Shown piece after piece: positions 33,049 through 42,035 of a stretch of DNA of 64,000 nucleotides (its first letter is position 1; every line of letters begins with the position of its first letter). This stretch comes from CAZLWA01 sp964563165. Its GTDB lineage: Bacteria > CLD3 > SB21. The stretch covers positions 1-64,000 of the forward strand of contig CAZLWA010000051.1 of NCBI GenBank assembly GCA_964563165.1. The letters are read 5' to 3'. The notes under the pieces were generated by a model that was not told the DNA's origin, searched no databases, and saw only the letters and a program-made list of their open reading frames with translations. The translations under genes and the position numbers were made by a program.

Positions 33049-35701
33049 CATTCCTTATCAAAAATTTATTTTGGATAACGGCCTCACGCTGCTTGTTCAC
33101 GAAGACCGTAAAGCGCCGATCGTCGCGGTCAACGTCTGGTATCACGTCGGTTCGAAAAACGAAAAACCCGGCAAGACCGGATTTGCGCATCTGTTCGAGC
33201 ATTTAATGTTCAACGGCAGCGAAAATTACGACCACGATTATTTTCAAATGATGGAAAAGATCGGTGCAACCGATCTGAACGGAACGACGAATGAAGACCG
33301 AACGAATTATTTTCAGAATATTCCGTCCACGGCGCTCGACATCGCGTTGTTCCTGGAATCGGACCGGATGGGGCATCTGATCGGCGCGATCACGCAAGGT
33401 AAGCTCGATGAACAGCGCGGCGTCGTGCAAAATGAAAAACGGCAGGGCGAGAACCAGCCTTACGCCGTGGCGCGAGAGCTGATCACGAAAGCCACATATC
33501 CTTCCCATCATCCGTATTCGTGGACGGTTATCGGGTCCATGGAGGATCTGAATGCGGCTTCTGTCAACGATGTACATGAATGGTTCAAAGGTTATTACGG
33601 CGCCGCAAACGCCACCGTGGTTGTTGCCGGGGACATCGACGCGAAGACCGCGTTGGAAAAAGTAAAAAAATATTTCGGGGACATACCTTCCGGCCCGCCG
33701 ATCGCCCGCCACGATTCATGGATCGCCAAACGGACCGGCACGCAGCGGCAGGAAGTGCAGGACCGAGTTCCGCAAACACGCATTTATAAAATCTGGAACA
33801 CCCCTCCGTCCGGGTCGAGAGAGGACAATCAATTCGATCTAATATCCGCGTTGTTGTCGTCGGGAAAAAGCTCGCGCCTTTATAAGCGGCTGGTCTACCA
33901 GGATCAGATTGCCACCAGCGTCACGGCGTATCAAGCCTCGCGCGAGATCGGCAGTCAATTTCATATCGAAGCCACGGTGAAACCGGGCGAGGATGCCGGG
34001 AAAGTTGAAAAAGCGATCGATGAGGAATTGGCGAAATTTATCGCCGAAGGCCCGACAGAAAGAGAATTGGAGCGCGCGAAAACGGAATATCTGGCCGGTT
34101 TCGTCCGCGGTATCGAGCGCATCGGCGGATTCGGGGGCAAATCGGATATTCTTGCGATCAATCAGGTATTTAACGGCAGCGCGGATCATTACAAAACGAC
34201 TTTAAAATTTACCCGGGAGGCCGCCGCGAAGGATATTCAGAGTGCGGCAAAAGAATGGTTGTCGGACGGCGTATATATTCTGACCGTTCGGCCGTTCGCG
34301 GATTTCAAGACGCAATCGTCCGATATCGACCGGAAAAAGATTCCGGATATGGGAACTACTCCGGACGTCAAGTTTCCTCAACTTCAAAAAGCGGCGCTGT
34401 CGAACGGATTGAAAATTATTTTGGCGGAACGGCATTCGATCCCGGTGGTCAATTTCAGTTTACTTGTGGATGCCGGATTTGCTTCGGATCAATTCGCCGC
34501 ACCTGGAACGGCCAGTCTCGCGATGGGCATGATGGATGAAGGAACGAAAACGCGAAACGCGCTGCAGATCAGCGACGAACTTGCCTCTCTGGGCGCGGAA
34601 TTGTCTACCGGTTCGAATCTGGATCTGTCTACGGTGAGTTTGTCGGCGATGAAATCGAATTTGGATGCGTCGCTCGATATTTATGCGGATGTGATCTTAA
34701 ATCCCTCGTTTCCCGAAGAAGATTTTCAGCGTGTCAGGAAACAGCAGTTGGTCGGCATTCAGCAGGAAAAAGCGCGGCCGATCCAAATGGCCATGCGCGT
34801 ATTTCCAAAATTCTTGTACGGTGAAAAACACGCGTACGGTAATCCGTTCAGCGGGTCGGGATTTGAAAGCACCGTGGCGAAACTTACGCGCGAAGATCTT
34901 CTTAAGTTTCATCAGACCTGGTTCAAATCAAACAACGCGACGCTCGTGGTCGTGGGAGATATTACGCTGAGTGAAGTGACGCCGAAGTTGGAAAAATTAT
35001 TCAAGAACTGGGGTAAGGGCGACGTGCCGAAGAAAAATATCGGTCAAGTGGAATTGGCGCAAAAACCGGTCGTCTATATCATGGACCGCCCGGGATCGCT
35101 CCAATCCATCATCTTCGCGGGACATGTTGCCCCGCCGACGTCCAATCCCGATGAAATTGCCATTGAGACCATGAATAATATTCTCGGTGGAGATTTCACA
35201 TCCCGCATCAACATGAATTTACGCGAAGACAAACACTGGTCGTACGGTGCCGGTTCGTTCTTACCGAACGCGCGCGGCCAGCGGCCTTTCATAGCGTATG
35301 GGCCGGTGCAATCGGATAAGACAAAAGAAGCGATGGTCGAGATGTCCAAAGAACTGAATGATTTTATTGGTACCCGGACGGCCACGGGTGACGAATTCAC
35401 TAAAACGCAGAGCAACCAGATCTTACAACTCCCCGGTTCCTGGGAAACGATGCGGTCCGTGGCAGGTTCGATCAATGAAATGGTCGGTTACGGCCTTGCA
35501 GAAGATTATTATGCCACCTACGCCCAAAGAATAAAGAACCTGAAACTGGAGGACGTGATATCGGCGGCGAAGAAAGTTGTCCGGCCGAAGAACCTGACCT
35601 GGGTCATCGTCGGCGACCGGGCGAAGATCGAAGCCGGGATCAAAGAACTGAATTACGGCGAGATCCGGTATATCGACACGGACGGGAATGTGATCAAGTA
35701 G
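33032..35701 (+). CDS. M16 metallopeptidase (signal peptide separated by a frameshift)
   Basis: This 889-residue protein carries the zinc motif HLFEHLMFNGS near residue 52 and the following EDRTNYFQNIP and LDEQRGVVQNEKRQGENQ segments typical of active M16 N-terminal halves. The second half, from about residue 450, has the usual inactive repeat (NNATLVVVGDI, LREDKHWSYGAGS). As written the ORF starts directly at the mature domain (MDYEIDIPYQ). A perfect signal peptide with its own ribosome site sits just upstream in another frame, so the intended gene probably runs from 32956 to 35701. Together with the divergent paralogue it likely forms a periplasmic peptidase pair. Confidence 0.92.
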   Translation: MDYEIDIPYQKFILDNGLTLLVHEDRKAPIVAVNVWYHVGSKNEKPGKTGFAHLFEHLMFNGSENYDHDYFQMMEKIGATDLNGTTNEDRTNYFQNIPSTALDIALFLESDRMGHLIGAITQGKLDEQRGVVQNEKRQGENQPYAVARELITKATYPSHHPYSWTVIGSMEDLNAASVNDVHEWFKGYYGAANATVVVAGDIDAKTALEKVKKYFGDIPSGPPIARHDSWIAKRTGTQRQEVQDRVPQTRIYKIWNTPPSGSREDNQFDLISALLSSGKSSRLYKRLVYQDQIATSVTAYQASREIGSQFHIEATVKPGEDAGKVEKAIDEELAKFIAEGPTERELERAKTEYLAGFVRGIERIGGFGGKSDILAINQVFNGSADHYKTTLKFTREAAAKDIQSAAKEWLSDGVYILTVRPFADFKTQSSDIDRKKIPDMGTTPDVKFPQLQKAALSNGLKIILAERHSIPVVNFSLLVDAGFASDQFAAPGTASLAMGMMDEGTKTRNALQISDELASLGAELSTGSNLDLSTVSLSAMKSNLDASLDIYADVILNPSFPEEDFQRVRKQQLVGIQQEKARPIQMAMRVFPKFLYGEKHAYGNPFSGSGFESTVAKLTREDLLKFHQTWFKSNNATLVVVGDITLSEVTPKLEKLFKNWGKGDVPKKNIGQVELAQKPVVYIMDRPGSLQSIIFAGHVAPPTSNPDEIAIETMNNILGGDFTSRINMNLREDKHWSYGAGSFLPNARGQRPFIAYGPVQSDKTKEAMVEMSKELNDFIGTRTATGDEFTKTQSNQILQLPGSWETMRSVAGSINEMVGYGLAEDYYATYAQRIKNLKLEDVISAAKKVVRPKNLTWVIVGDRAKIEAGIKELNYGEIRYIDTDGNVIK

Positions 35702-35748
35702 TTTGTCGTATCGGGAGGAATGGATCTGTTGCCCAGTTGAAATTATGT

Positions 35749-35783
35749 TCCCTCTTGGATGAGATTTCAAGAGGGATCTTTTT
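35749..35783 (+). terminator. Rho-independent terminator after M16 gene
   Basis: The stem TCCCTCTTG (35749-35757) pairs with CAAGAGGGA (35769-35777) and is followed by CTTTTT. It lies about 50 bases after the peptidase stop codon. From here to the ligD start at 35898 I see no other feature. Confidence 0.85.
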
Positions 35784-35897
35784 GAAACTCACTTGTAATC
35801 AAAAATGCATACACCATGCCGCCTGGGGACTCGAAGGGACTTCCGAGGGGTCCATTAGCTAAATTTATAGTTAAATAATCACTAATCCATTGTCTCG

Positions 35898-38225
35898 ATG
35901 CCATCACGAACATCCCAGATAACCCAGGTCGGTAAACGAAAGATCGAACTTTCGAATTTGAAGAAAGTTCTGTATCCCGACGACCACATCGTTAAAGCGG
36001 AGTTGATCGAATACTATCTCAAGATCGCTCCGACGATCCTGGCGCATGTCAAAGGGCGGCCGTTGTCACTCGTACGTTATCCGGACGGGATCGGAGGGGA
36101 GTCGTTCTTTCAGAAAAACCGCCCCGACTGGGCGCCGGATTGGCTTGAGCATGTAACGCTCGGGGAAGAAAAAAAAGATTATGTCATGGCGACGGAGGCG
36201 GCGTCATTGGTATGGCTCGCGAATCTGGCGTGCATCGAATTGCACCAGATGCACGCGCGCGCGCCGCATTTTGATAAGCCGGATTACATCGTTTACGATT
36301 TTGATCCGCCGGAAAATTTTAATTTTCCAAATGTCGCCGGACTGGCGCTGGAATTCAAAGCGCATCTCGAAAGTTTCGGATATCATCCTTTCGTCAAAAC
36401 GACGGGGCGCAAAGGACTGCACGTACTCACGCCGATCGAGCCGAAGTGGGGATTCGATCAATGTTTCGAGGCGGCGAAGGCCGTGGCTCAGCCGTTCGTG
36501 GATAAACACGGTTCGTCGATGACGCTGCACATCAGCAAAGAATACCGTAAGGGCAAAGTACTGCTGGATATTTACCGCAATCGCACTTCGCAAACGATCG
36601 TTTCCGCGTACAGCGTGCGCGGTCTGCCCGGCGCATCCGTTTCAACGCCGCTGCATTGGGAAGAACTGGAATCGATCGAAAGTTCGAAAATTTTCAATCT
36701 GCACAGCGTTCCGGAGCGCGTGATCCAAAACGGCGATCCGTGGGAGGCGGTTGCAGCGTATGCGACATCCATTCACACGGAAAAGAAAGAAACGAAACCG
36801 GCAAAGAAGAAAACCCGGGCTGCACGAACGTATAAAACTCCGGAACAGCTGGAAAGTTATTCGAAGAAACGGAGTTTTGAAAAAACGCCCGAGCCGCCTC
36901 CCGAGCAGATTACAGGGGAAGGAAGTAAATTTGTTGTTCATCGCCATCATGCTTCGCGATTGCATTACGATCTGCGCCTGGAACAAAACGGCGTTTTAAA
37001 ATCCTGGGCGGTCCCGAAAGGATTGCCGCCGAGGCCGGGGATCATGCGGCTCGCTGTGAATGTGGAAGATCATCCGCTGGAGTACGTCAACTTTGAAGGC
37101 GCCATTCCGAAAAATGAATACGGCGGAGGCATGATGTGGAAATTTGCGCAAGGGAGGTACGAAATTACCAAAGAAAAAAAGAACGGATTTTATTTTCGCT
37201 TGCAGTCGAAGGAGTTGAATGCGGAATACCGTACGCATAACACCAAAGAGAATCAATGGCTGCTTGAGCGTGTGGACAATCCACAGACGGACTGGCTGCG
37301 AGATCCGGTCGAGCCCATGCTGGCGCTGCTTGCGGAACACGTACCGGAGTCCGAGAATTATATGTACGAAGTAAAATGGGACGGTATCCGCGCGCTGATC
37401 GCGCTCGACGAAGGAGAGATACGCATCCACAGCCGTAATCGGATGGATATTACAAAACAATTTCCGGAATTGCTGATTCCCGAACAGGCTTTCCGTGCGA
37501 CGTCCGGATTATTTGACGGTGAGATCGTTTGCCTGGATGGGGATGGGAAACCCAATTTCAAGAACGTGATCAATCGCATGCAGCAGAATACCGAAGGCGG
37601 GATCGAGCGCGCGAAAGCGAAACATCCCGCGGTGTGTTATGTTTTCGATTGCCTGTATCTGGACGGGCGCGCGATCGTGAGCGAACCGCTGTCCCGGCGC
37701 CGCGAATGGCTGGAAGACGCGATCAAAAAAGATGCCGCTTTTCGTGTGAGCGAAGTAGTGAAAGAAGGAAAAGCGTTATTCGAGGCGGCGAAGCAGATCG
37801 GGCTGGAAGGCATCATGGCGAAAGAGCGCAGCGGTACGTATATTCCCGGGAAGAGAAGTTCATCATGGCTGAAGATCAAAACGCGCGACACGACGGAATG
37901 CGTGATCATCGGATACACGCAGGGCAAAGGCGACCGGGAATCAACTTTCGGCGCGCTTCATTTGGCGCAAAAAAACGGCGATACATTAAAATACGTCGGG
38001 AAAGTCGGAACGGGATTTGATGATCGTTTATTGAAATCCGTTTTTGCGGAATTAAAAAAACTGAAAGCGATCAAGAGGCCGGTCAAAGAAAAACCCTTGG
38101 ACGATGCGCAAAGTATCTGGATCGAACCGAAATTAATGTGCGAAGTTCAATTTGCTTCCTTGACAAAAGATGAGATGTTGAGAGAACCGGTGTTCATAAG
38201 GATGAGGCCGGATATTAATTTTTGA
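35898..38225 (+). CDS. ligD: Multifunctional NHEJ DNA ligase LigD (polymerase-phosphoesterase-ligase)
   Basis: This 775-residue protein has three domains. Residues of about 10-285 are the primase-like polymerase (metal-binding YDFDPPENF, KTTGRKGLHVL). Residues of about 343-450 are the 3'-phosphoesterase (VVHRHHASRLHYDLRLE, WAVPKGLP, PKNEYGGG). Residues of about 475-770 are the ATP-dependent ligase with the adenylated lysine near 492 (EVKWDGIRAL), FDGEIV and SWLKIKT. The domain order equals that of Mycobacterium and differs from Pseudomonas. With Ku, encoded 650 bases downstream, it repairs double-strand breaks by end joining. The linker at 285-335 is Lys-rich. Confidence 0.96.
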   Translation: MPSRTSQITQVGKRKIELSNLKKVLYPDDHIVKAELIEYYLKIAPTILAHVKGRPLSLVRYPDGIGGESFFQKNRPDWAPDWLEHVTLGEEKKDYVMATEAASLVWLANLACIELHQMHARAPHFDKPDYIVYDFDPPENFNFPNVAGLALEFKAHLESFGYHPFVKTTGRKGLHVLTPIEPKWGFDQCFEAAKAVAQPFVDKHGSSMTLHISKEYRKGKVLLDIYRNRTSQTIVSAYSVRGLPGASVSTPLHWEELESIESSKIFNLHSVPERVIQNGDPWEAVAAYATSIHTEKKETKPAKKKTRAARTYKTPEQLESYSKKRSFEKTPEPPPEQITGEGSKFVVHRHHASRLHYDLRLEQNGVLKSWAVPKGLPPRPGIMRLAVNVEDHPLEYVNFEGAIPKNEYGGGMMWKFAQGRYEITKEKKNGFYFRLQSKELNAEYRTHNTKENQWLLERVDNPQTDWLRDPVEPMLALLAEHVPESENYMYEVKWDGIRALIALDEGEIRIHSRNRMDITKQFPELLIPEQAFRATSGLFDGEIVCLDGDGKPNFKNVINRMQQNTEGGIERAKAKHPAVCYVFDCLYLDGRAIVSEPLSRRREWLEDAIKKDAAFRVSEVVKEGKALFEAAKQIGLEGIMAKERSGTYIPGKRSSSWLKIKTRDTTECVIIGYTQGKGDRESTFGALHLAQKNGDTLKYVGKVGTGFDDRLLKSVFAELKKLKAIKRPVKEKPLDDAQSIWIEPKLMCEVQFASLTKDEMLREPVFIRMRPDINF

Positions 38226-38229
38226 TTTT

Positions 38230-38842
38230 GAATGCTGAATGTTGAATTCAACGTAGACGGTGGTTATCCTTGTTTTGACTTAATCAAAAGGAGGAAATAT
38301 GCTTCGACAGATAATCTCTATTATCACTTTGTATGCCTTGGTTAATTTGGAATTTTCATGCGTGGCCAGGCAAAATGAAGTAAGAACGGAAGCGGACGAA
38401 ATCGTCTCAATCGATAAAAGCCAGTTTCATAATGGCAGCGACCGCGTGAAAGGACTCATCCTGGCGTCGGTTAAAAACATTGATTTCAACGAAGACGGCG
38501 GAGTCTATGATGATAAAAAACGGGTCTTCACCGGGATCACTAAAGATGGAACGAAAACTGAAATCAAAATGGAAGATGTTCTGTATATCAAAGTGGTCCG
38601 TACGGACATCACAAGTGGATCTAATAGCACAGCGCTAATCATAATATTAGGAATTATTATCGTAATGTTAGTGATTGCGGCAGAGAGCGCGGGAAAGGCT
38701 GCAGTAGAGGGTGCGGTCGATAGCGTCCTAAAATGATCCATTTTTGAATTTGAACGGCAAAATTCTAAAAAAACAGTAGCTTTCTTTTCAATGAATGAGT
38801 AAATTTAACCTTGTGATTTAATTGAATTCAACATTCAACATT
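38230..38842. mobile_element. Inverted-repeat cassette between ligD and ku
   Basis: The left arm (38230-38251) and right arm (38822-38842) match at 20 of 21 positions as inverted repeats (TTGAATTCAACATTCA core), with ATTCAAC heptamers continuing beyond the right arm to 38857. The left arm starts five bases after the ligD stop and the right arm region ends about 20 bases before the ku start. One small gene lies inside. The layout mirrors the GxxExxY and four-helix cassettes. Confidence 0.65.
38299..38736 (+). CDS. Small membrane/lipoprotein-like protein inside an inverted-repeat cassette
   Basis: I do not recognise this 145-residue protein by name. It has an N-terminal hydrophobic stretch ending at a cysteine (LYALVNLEFSC), a beta-rich middle (ADEIVSIDKSQ, VFTGITKDGTKTEIKMEDVLYIKV) and a C-terminal transmembrane segment (ALIIILGIIIVMLVIAA). 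The middle part resembles envelope-stress or cell-wall-associated proteins of FCB bacteria that respond to the YVTN-like DVLYIKV strand, but this is weak. AGGAGG precedes the ATG. It interrupts the ligD-ku pair and has no obvious repair role. Confidence 0.65.
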   Translation: MLRQIISIITLYALVNLEFSCVARQNEVRTEADEIVSIDKSQFHNGSDRVKGLILASVKNIDFNEDGGVYDDKKRVFTGITKDGTKTEIKMEDVLYIKVVRTDITSGSNSTALIIILGIIIVMLVIAAESAGKAAVEGAVDSVLK

Positions 38843-38875
38843 TATAATTCAACATTCTTAAACTTGAGGTGATCT

Positions 38876-39727
38876 ATGAGAGCGATATGGAAAGGTCATA
38901 TTCGATTTTCTCTTGTCACGATCCCTATCCGCATTTACAATGCCGTGGACAACGAGCAGGCGATCCGTTTTAATCAATTGCACAAAGACGACAATGGGCC
39001 GGTCGGCTACGACAAAAAATGCAAGAAATGCGGTAAGACTCTTACGACGGAAGAGATCGTGAAAGGGTATCAGTACGAACCCGAACAATATGTGATCGTG
39101 AAGCCGGAAGATATTGAAAAGATCAGACTCAAAAGCACGCGCATCATTGAGATCGAAGGATTCATAGATGCGGGGGAGGTTCATCCGACCCTGTACGAAT
39201 CGCCTTACTTTGCAGGCCCGGACGGATTGGTCGCCGCAAAAACGTACGCGCTGCTCAGCGAGACATTGAAGGCCAGCGGGAAGGTCGGCGTAGGCAAGGT
39301 CGTTTTGCGTGACCGTGAAGACGTCGTAATGATCGCCCCGATGGACGGCGGCTTGGTGCTTTATAAATTACGCAATCCGAGCGAAGTTCGAAAGATGGAA
39401 GACGTTCCCCAAATTGAAAGCAAGAAAGTAAATAAGGACGAGCTCAAGCTTTCGACGAATTTGGTTGAATCCATGGCGAGTACTCTTAAGGACATGGACC
39501 TGACGGACCGCTATCACGATGCGCTGCGCGAAATGATCGAAGCGAAAATTGCAGGCAAAGAAGTGGTCACCGTAGCGGAAGAAGCAAAACCCGTAGTGGA
39601 TATCATGACCGCGCTTAAACAGAGCATTGAGCAGGCAAAGGCCAACAAGAAGCCGATGGAAAAAGCGAAGGGCGAAAAGAAAGAAGCGGAAGCCAAACCG
39701 GCGAAGAAAAAACACAAAGCCGCTTAA
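38876..39727 (+). CDS. ku: Bacterial Ku DNA end-binding protein
   Basis: This 283-residue protein has the typical opening MRAIWKGHIRFSLVTIPIRIY. The Ku ring core follows, with a CKKCGKTLT pair of cysteines, then ADDIEKI-like (EDIEKIRLKSTRIIEIEGF) and ALREMIEAKIAG segments. The C-terminus is Lys/Ala-rich (KKPMEKAKGEKKEAEAKPAK), like the extended basic tails that tune DNA binding in other Ku proteins. The homodimer threads onto broken ends and recruits LigD. GAGGTGATCT precedes the ATG. An inverted-repeat cassette separates it from ligD. Confidence 0.96.
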   Translation: MRAIWKGHIRFSLVTIPIRIYNAVDNEQAIRFNQLHKDDNGPVGYDKKCKKCGKTLTTEEIVKGYQYEPEQYVIVKPEDIEKIRLKSTRIIEIEGFIDAGEVHPTLYESPYFAGPDGLVAAKTYALLSETLKASGKVGVGKVVLRDREDVVMIAPMDGGLVLYKLRNPSEVRKMEDVPQIESKKVNKDELKLSTNLVESMASTLKDMDLTDRYHDALREMIEAKIAGKEVVTVAEEAKPVVDIMTALKQSIEQAKANKKPMEKAKGEKKEAEAKPAKKKHKAA

Positions 39728-39737
39728 GACAAATATA

Positions 39738-39802
39738 ACCGCGGAGACGCAAAGGCGCAGAAAGACAATTTATTATATCTTGCGTCTTAGCGCCTCTGCG
39801 GT
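39738..39802. repeat. Empty inverted-repeat hairpin after ku
   Basis: ACCGCGGAGACGCAAAGGCG (39738 onward, 21-base arm) pairs with the complement at 39782-39802 at 17 of 21 positions around a 23-base AT-rich loop. The arm has an 8-9-base internal period (GCGGAGAC, GCAAAGGC, GCAGAAAG). It begins ten bases after the ku stop and ends ten bases before the next start. Confidence 0.75.
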
Positions 39803-39812
39803 AAGAAATTAT

Positions 39813-40424
39813 ATGGCAAATATTTTAAAATTTCCTGCTCAGCCGTCCAAGTTCGGTTTCAAGCGCGTTAAAAAGCGCACGAAAGATGAACCCGGCAATC
39901 AGGATCAATTAAATTTATTTTCCCAGCCGAAGACAAAAATTTTCAATCTCGGTCCGAATCTCGGCCCGTTTGAAGAAGCGCTCATGCTGGATGAACGCGG
40001 CGACACGCAGGCGGCAGCCGTATACGCCAGGGCCATTGAAGAAAATGACTGTGTGGCCGATGCGTACTGTAATCTCGGCATCATCGAATCGCAAAACGGA
40101 AACACGGCGAAAGCGTTTGATTGTTTCACGACGTCGCTTAAGAATGATCCGCGTCATTTTGAGTCGCATTATAATTTGGGCAATTTATATTTCGATGCGG
40201 GCGATCTCCGGTTGGCGCAGGTACATTATGAAATAGCGGTGGAAATGGAACCGACATTCCCGAATGTGTATTTCAATCTGGCGCTCGTGCAGGCGATGAG
40301 CGATGATCTGAGAGCCGCGGTCGGCGCGCTGGGCAAATACAGGGAATTGGTCACCGAAGATGAAGGAAAGAAAGCGGACGACTTGCTGTTTAACCTCAAA
40401 CAATCTTTGCAAGCCCAGAATTAG
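39813..40424 (+). CDS. Tetratricopeptide-repeat protein
   Basis: This is a 203-residue cytoplasmic protein. After a basic N-terminus (FGFKRVKKRTKDEPG) come at least three TPR units: ALMLDERGDTQAAAVYARAI, then VADAYCNLGIIESQNGNTAK, HYNLGNLYFDAGDLRLAQVH and VYFNLALVQAMSDDLRAAVG. The start at 39813 is preferred over an in-frame extension running back into ku through the repeat. It is probably a protein-interaction module; whether it works with Ku is unknown. Confidence 0.85.
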   Translation: MANILKFPAQPSKFGFKRVKKRTKDEPGNQDQLNLFSQPKTKIFNLGPNLGPFEEALMLDERGDTQAAAVYARAIEENDCVADAYCNLGIIESQNGNTAKAFDCFTTSLKNDPRHFESHYNLGNLYFDAGDLRLAQVHYEIAVEMEPTFPNVYFNLALVQAMSDDLRAAVGALGKYRELVTEDEGKKADDLLFNLKQSLQAQN

Positions 40425-40446
40425 CCCTGCTAAAAAATCTACCGTC

Positions 40447-41133
40447 TCAAACCCATTTCGATATCCAATCATCCGCGGTTTTTACGAGTTCATTCATGAT
40501 ATCGCTATCCGATCTCCCCGAGGTTTTTGGAACATGAAACGAATGATCCGCTCCGTCAATGACATGCAATGTGGCGCGGGCTGCAAGCGACTCACACACA
40601 GGTCTGAGTAAATTCAACTCAGCGAGTTTATCTCGGGAACCTTGCAGAAAAAGCATCGGTGACGAAACTTGCGTAAGATGTTGGGCGCGTTCCGTCGAAG
40701 GCCTGCCTGGCGGATGAAGCGGAAATCCGAAAAAAATCAGTCCACGCACTTCCGGCAGTAAGGACTTTGCGGCAGCTAATGAAGTCATACGGCCTCCCAT
40801 GGATTTTCCGCCGGCAAAGAGAGGCAGATCTTTTTCGATACCTGCTGCTGCATCGACGGCAGAACGCACCGTTGCCAAAAGGACCGGCTGAGGGTCCGGC
40901 CGCTTACTCTTTTTTTCCATGTAAGGAAACTGATAACGAAACGTCGCGATCCCATGATCCGCCAGTCTTTCTGAAAAGTCGTTCATAAACGGATGCCGCA
41001 TGCCTGCACCTGCGCCATGACCCAGAACGAGCAGACACTTCGCGCGGGCGGGTTTCAGCAGTAAAGCGGAGACCTCACCGGAGCTTTTGGTCGCCTCAAA
41101 GCGGATTTCCAGAATTTTGTTTGGATTAGGCAT
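40447..41133 (-). CDS. Alpha/beta hydrolase (KANL3/Tex30-like)
   Basis: This 228-residue hydrolase has the oxyanion strand LLVLGHGAGAGMRHPFM, the nucleophile elbow GKSMGGRM near residue 110, an acid after PMLFLQGSRDKLA, and the His in DGADHSFHVPK. The pattern matches the dienelactone-hydrolase-related KANL3/Tex30 family. Substrate is unknown. It converges with the TPR gene. The 230 bases from 41134 to 41363 hold no gene or structure I can identify. Confidence 0.85.
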   Translation of the reverse strand: MPNPNKILEIRFEATKSSGEVSALLLKPARAKCLLVLGHGAGAGMRHPFMNDFSERLADHGIATFRYQFPYMEKKSKRPDPQPVLLATVRSAVDAAAGIEKDLPLFAGGKSMGGRMTSLAAAKSLLPEVRGLIFFGFPLHPPGRPSTERAQHLTQVSSPMLFLQGSRDKLAELNLLRPVCESLAARATLHVIDGADHSFHVPKTSGRSDSDIMNELVKTADDWISKWV

Positions 41134-41363
41134 TGGCCGGCAAATTTCAGATTTTAAGAAATTTCATAAATTTATGGGATTTTTCAAAGAGATTTAATAA
41201 TATTTCATACGCAACGTGAGGGGAAGGAAATAGGCCATGCAACCGTTCTACAGTTTGAGGGGGATTTCGTCATGTTCAAAGACAAGCTCACCGGACGCAT
41301 TCCGTTCTAAACCTGGGTGAAGGGCTATTTCGTAAACTCAAGTGAATGTAGAAACTCAACGTC

Positions 41364-42035
41364 ATGCATCCGATGGTTTTATTTCTCCGCGCAGAACTTG
41401 AAAAAGCCGCCGACCCGCGTAGGGCGCCGGCGATGCAGGCATATATGAAGACGACTCAGAAATTTTACGGCGTCCAGGCGTCTCCTTTAAAAAAGATCTT
41501 TAGTTCCGCGAGAGCGAAATTTGATATCGCATCATTTTACGAATATCAAAACATCGTCCGTCAATTATGGCAGGGAGAAAGCCGGGAAGAAATGTATCTG
41601 GCGATCAGAGTTGCAAAACACTTCAACAAATTTCGATTGGACCGGGCAATGACACTTTATGAACAAATGCTGCGGTCGTCAGTGAATTGGGACCTGGTCG
41701 ATGACATCGCGGCACATTTGGTAGGTGACCTGGTATTACAAAATCGTAAACACGAAATGCGTTTAAAAAAATGGGCCAAGTCAGGAAACTTTTGGATGCG
41801 GCGAGCTTCGATCTTAGCGCATTTGTTTCACAGGAAAAAAACGAATGTGAAATTATTTGAGGAAACGCTGGCCGGGATGATGCATGAAAAAGAATTTTTC
41901 ATTCGTAAAGCGATCGGGTGGGCGCTTAGGCAATACGCAAAGACGAATCCAAAATGGGTGAAACGTTTTGTCAATAAATATGAGGGTCAACTTTCCGGAT
42001 TGAGCCGGCGGGAAGCTCTAAAACACGCGGGTTAG
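41364..42035 (+). CDS. alkD: DNA alkylation repair protein AlkD
   Basis: This is a 223-residue HEAT-like repeat DNA glycosylase. Family markers are FYGVQASPLKKIF near residue 35, VNWDLVDDIAAHLVG near 110 (with the catalytic-region Trp and Asp), FWMRRASILAHLF near 150, and FFIRKAIGWALRQYAKTNP near 180. AlkD removes 3-methyladenine and 7-methylguanine without base flipping. It overlaps the convergent GAF gene by 18 bases at their 3' ends. Confidence 0.93.
   Translation: MHPMVLFLRAELEKAADPRRAPAMQAYMKTTQKFYGVQASPLKKIFSSARAKFDIASFYEYQNIVRQLWQGESREEMYLAIRVAKHFNKFRLDRAMTLYEQMLRSSVNWDLVDDIAAHLVGDLVLQNRKHEMRLKKWAKSGNFWMRRASILAHLFHRKKTNVKLFEETLAGMMHEKEFFIRKAIGWALRQYAKTNPKWVKRFVNKYEGQLSGLSRREALKHAG

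Noticed and set aside
39738..39802. Rho-independent terminator of ku
   Set aside because: The stem lacks a following T-run and has the periodic arm structure of the other elements, although partial termination cannot be excluded.
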